From NCBI GenBank assembly GCA_018894105.1, contig CM032123.1:21243744-21307743 (forward strand): a DNA stretch of 64,000 bases, read 5' to 3'. Source of the DNA: Jacaranda mimosifolia. Taxonomy: Eukaryota; Streptophyta; Magnoliopsida; Lamiales; Bignoniaceae. Below are positions 62,171 through 64,000 of the stretch, piece after piece. Within the stretch, counting starts at the first letter, position 1. Each line of letters begins with the position of its first letter. Under the pieces are notes generated by a model. It was not told the origin of the DNA. It saw only the letters and a list, made by a program, of their open reading frames with translations, and did no database searches. The translations under genes were made by a program, and so were the position numbers.

Positions 62171-62611
62171 ACTAGTTAAATTTTGTACCTCAATCTGGGA
62201 TAATTGTACTTGATTTCTTCACATTTGCACTTCACTTAGGCAATAAGGAAGGTGATTTAACATGAAATTAGCAATCTTGCATGTTGTCTGAGATATAGTT
62301 AAATTTTGTACCTCAATCTGGGATAATTGTACTTGATTTCTTCACATTTGCACCTCACTTGGGCAATGAGGCAGGTGATTTAGCGTGAAATTAGCATTCT
62401 TGTATGTTGTTTGAGATATAGTTAAATTTTGTACCTCAATCTGGGATAATTGTACTTGATTTCTTCACATTTGTACCTCACTTGGGCAATGAGGTAGGTG
62501 ATTTAGCATGAAATTAGCATTCTTGCATGTTGTCCGAGACATAGTTAAATTTTGTACCTCAATGTGGGATAGTTGTACTTGATTTCTTCACATTTGCACC
62601 TCACTTGGGCA
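62171..62611 (+). repeat. 123-bp tandem array starting at the MULE stop codon
   Basis: The unit start TAGTTAAATTTTGTACC occurs at about 62173, 62296, 62419 and 62542, exactly 123 bp apart; the fourth copy is partial. Each unit contains TTGTACTTGATTTCTTCACA. The first unit overlaps the transposase stop codon (TAG 62173-62175), so the array may have grown from the 3' end of the gene. Confidence 0.92.
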
Positions 62612-62879
62612 ACTTTGTACTTAATATCTTAATATTTTTACTAATATTTTTGAATTGAAATTTGTTCAAAGATTTGGTTTTTAAGTTTTGGTAATCAATA
62701 ACCAAACTATTGAAGTAGGTGTCCAATATTTATCATATGAATAAAATAATGTTAAAATTTTTAAGTTGTTAATCACTAGTGTTCAACAGATGAATGTTAT
62801 CAATTGCAGTAATGAAAGAATACTTATGCTTTCAAAGATGTAAACAAATGAGAATTTGACGATGATATCCACCCTATCA
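62612..62879. other. Spacer between two MULE tandem arrays
   Basis: AT-rich, with no repeat unit or gene recognised. Confidence 0.6.
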
Positions 62880-63700
62880 CGCGTACAAATTCATACTTCA
62901 GCAGATCCGATAATCTCAAATTATTGTACTTGCCCATCATTACAATTATTGGATAATAATTATTCAATTGCAATAAGTGTACTTCAACAAAACAAATTTT
63001 ATACTTGGTTTGTTCCGAGTTTGTACTTTATTTCCCCTGAATTGTACTCAAAATCCCTACCCTGTTTCAATTGAATTTAAGTGTTCTTAAGCGAAACACA
63101 TTTTATACTTTCTTTATTCCAGGTTTGTACTTCATTGCCCTCAAAATGCACTCAAATCCGCCGCCCAATTTCAATTGAATTGAAGTGTACTTCAACGGAG
63201 CACATTTTATACGCTGTTTATTCTGAGTTTGTACTTTATTTCCCTTGAATTGTACTCAAATTCCCTACGCTGTTTCAATTGAATTTAAGTGTTCTTCAGC
63301 GAAACATATTTTATACTTTCTTTGTTCCGGGTTTGTACTTCATTGCCCTCAAAATGCACCCAAATCCTCCGCCCAATTTCAATTGAATTGAAGTGTAAGC
63401 ACATTTTATACTCTGTTTATTCTGAGTTTGTACTTTGTTTCCCTTGAATTGTACTCAAATTCCCTACCCTGTTTCAATTGAATTTAAGTGTTATTCAGCG
63501 AAACACATTTTATACTTCTTTGTTTTGGGTTTGTACTTCATTGCCCTCAAAATGCACTCAAATTCGCCGCCCAGTTTCAATTGAATTGAAGTGTACTTCA
63601 ACGAAACACATTTTATACTTTGTTTATTACAAGTTTGTACTTCATTTCCCCTGAATTGTATTAAAATTCCCTACCCTGTTTCAATTGAATTTAAGTTATA
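62880..63700 (+). repeat. ~207-bp tandem array with TGTACTTCA words
   Basis: The landmark TTGAATTTAAG occurs at 63071, 63279, 63478 and 63685 (spacings 208, 199, 207). Each unit splits into two related halves of about 104 bp joined by TTTCAATTGAATT. TTTGTACTTCATT and similar words are all on the plus strand. The array lies between the 3' end of the transposase and the 3' end of the Ulp1-like gene. Confidence 0.88.
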
Positions 63701-63789
63701 AATAATTAATGAAAAATTACACTTATATACAAAATAATATTATAAACAAAGTATGCTTCAATTTACACATGTATTTACACATAAGTGAT

Positions 63790-63998
63790 TCAAATCCTGG
63801 CATTTTCATGACTTAATATTGTATATGCCATATTCACACGATATTTATCAATTTCAATTGTTCTAGCATTCCTCCAGAAACTCAGGGGGTGTCTCTAGCA
63901 AAATATTCTGCCTAAAGGCATGCATAAACACCACAATCCACTGTACCCACTTGCTGCATGCTTATTTTTTGCTTTATTTGTTCGTCCACACGACTCCC
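63790..63998 (-). pseudogene. Ulp1-type (C48) cysteine protease, C-terminal end
   Basis: On the minus strand from the right edge I read MQQVGTVDCGVYACL and then AEYFARDTP. Cys in VDCGVY is the catalytic cysteine position of Ulp1/SENP proteases (Q...DCGxxxC...AEYF). A stop follows CL and a second follows DTP. In another frame the text continues as a C-terminal helix (YRVNMAYTILSHENAR) and ends at TGA 63790-63792. A one-base indel in the C5 run near 63887 would explain the shift. Ulp1-like proteins cleave SUMO, and copies are known inside plant MULEs. The catalytic His and Asp lie outside the window. Confidence 0.7.
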
Positions 63999-64000
63999 CA

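Larger units (their letters stand above)
53122..62175 (+). pseudogene. MULE transposase, multi-exon, split by a hAT insertion
   Basis: Exon 1 (53122-53453) encodes the PB1-like N-domain (ARKWNEINAEHFSLQYIAPL). An intron from 53454 (GTAATA) to 56364, phase-consistent, leads to exon 2 (56365-56774). Exon 2 carries the Mutator N-domain with WRIYASR and HTC. The frame is cut by the hAT at 56775 and resumes without frame change after its target duplication at 60624. The MULE core has DDTH at 60952; the second acidic position reads SNR (61150-61158) where relatives have SDR. A 96-bp intron (61252-61347) follows. NNNQAESWNNW holds the catalytic Glu. A SWIM finger CLC...CRH lies near 61834-61881 and a CCHC knuckle at 62116-62157. 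Stops occur in DA*EF (about 56490), near 61384 and 61537, and at 61597. TAG at 62173-62175 ends it. Confidence 0.9.
52709..64000 (+). mobile_element. Mutator-like element (MULE), large, interrupted by a hAT; runs off right edge
   Basis: The element is defined by a multi-exon MULE transposase (53122-62175), repeat arrays that share the word TGTACTTCA in its first intron and downstream region, and a convergent Ulp1-type protease remnant at 63790-63998. MULEs carrying Ulp1-like genes are known in plants (the Kaonashi type). The left end is uncertain and the right end is outside the window. Terminal inverted repeats and the 9-bp target duplication typical of MULEs could not be tested. Confidence 0.55.

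Overview
This is a window of plant nuclear DNA, almost certainly from a flowering plant of the eudicot type. The evidence is a split host gene with GT-AG introns and several typical plant transposon families: Copia and Gypsy LTR elements primed by initiator-Met tRNA, a Mutator-like element (MULE) with a SWIM zinc finger, and a hAT element. The background is AT-rich, with low-complexity and microsatellite tracts. No tRNA, rRNA, CRISPR array or bacterial-style operon was seen.

Layout. 1-34.6 kb is a graveyard of related Copia elements with long (about 2-2.5 kb) LTRs. Element B (minus strand, runs off the left edge) occupies 1-5762. Element A (plus, complete, 7484-17712) has both LTRs and a GCAAT target duplication. 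Element D (plus, 18185-27796) carries a recent 2.75-kb internal tandem duplication. Element C (minus, 27797-33349) is followed by a plus-strand LTR remnant at 33350-34558. All coding parts are broken by stops and frameshifts. 34.6-36.5 kb is AT-rich spacer.

36.6-47.05 kb holds the one host gene that looks functional. It is an ortholog of the plant UBX-domain protein PUX11, with nine coding exons giving an uninterrupted 516-residue frame, plus a probable 5'-UTR exon and leader intron. A nearly complete chromovirus-type Gypsy element (47062-52422, CAGGC target duplication, two 476-bp LTRs) lies only 184 bp beyond its stop codon, in or next to the 3' UTR.

From about 52.7 kb to the right edge lies a large MULE. 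Its transposase has an N-terminal PB1-like exon, a 2.9-kb intron made of repeats, the MULE core, a SWIM finger and a CCHC knuckle. It is split by a 3841-bp hAT element with exact 8-bp target duplications. Downstream are two more tandem arrays and, on the opposite strand at the edge, the C-terminal end of a Ulp1-type (C48) cysteine protease. This arrangement suggests a Kaonashi-like MULE carrying a convergent protease gene.

The observations I rate highest are: (1) a set of up to four short cassettes at conserved spacing in the leaders of all four Copia copies, alike within a copy but different between copies; (2) a GC-rich palindrome at a fixed distance after the primer-binding site in the same leaders; (3) the strand-biased TGTACTTCA word shared by three different arrays in the MULE; and (4) the MULE plus Ulp1 pairing.
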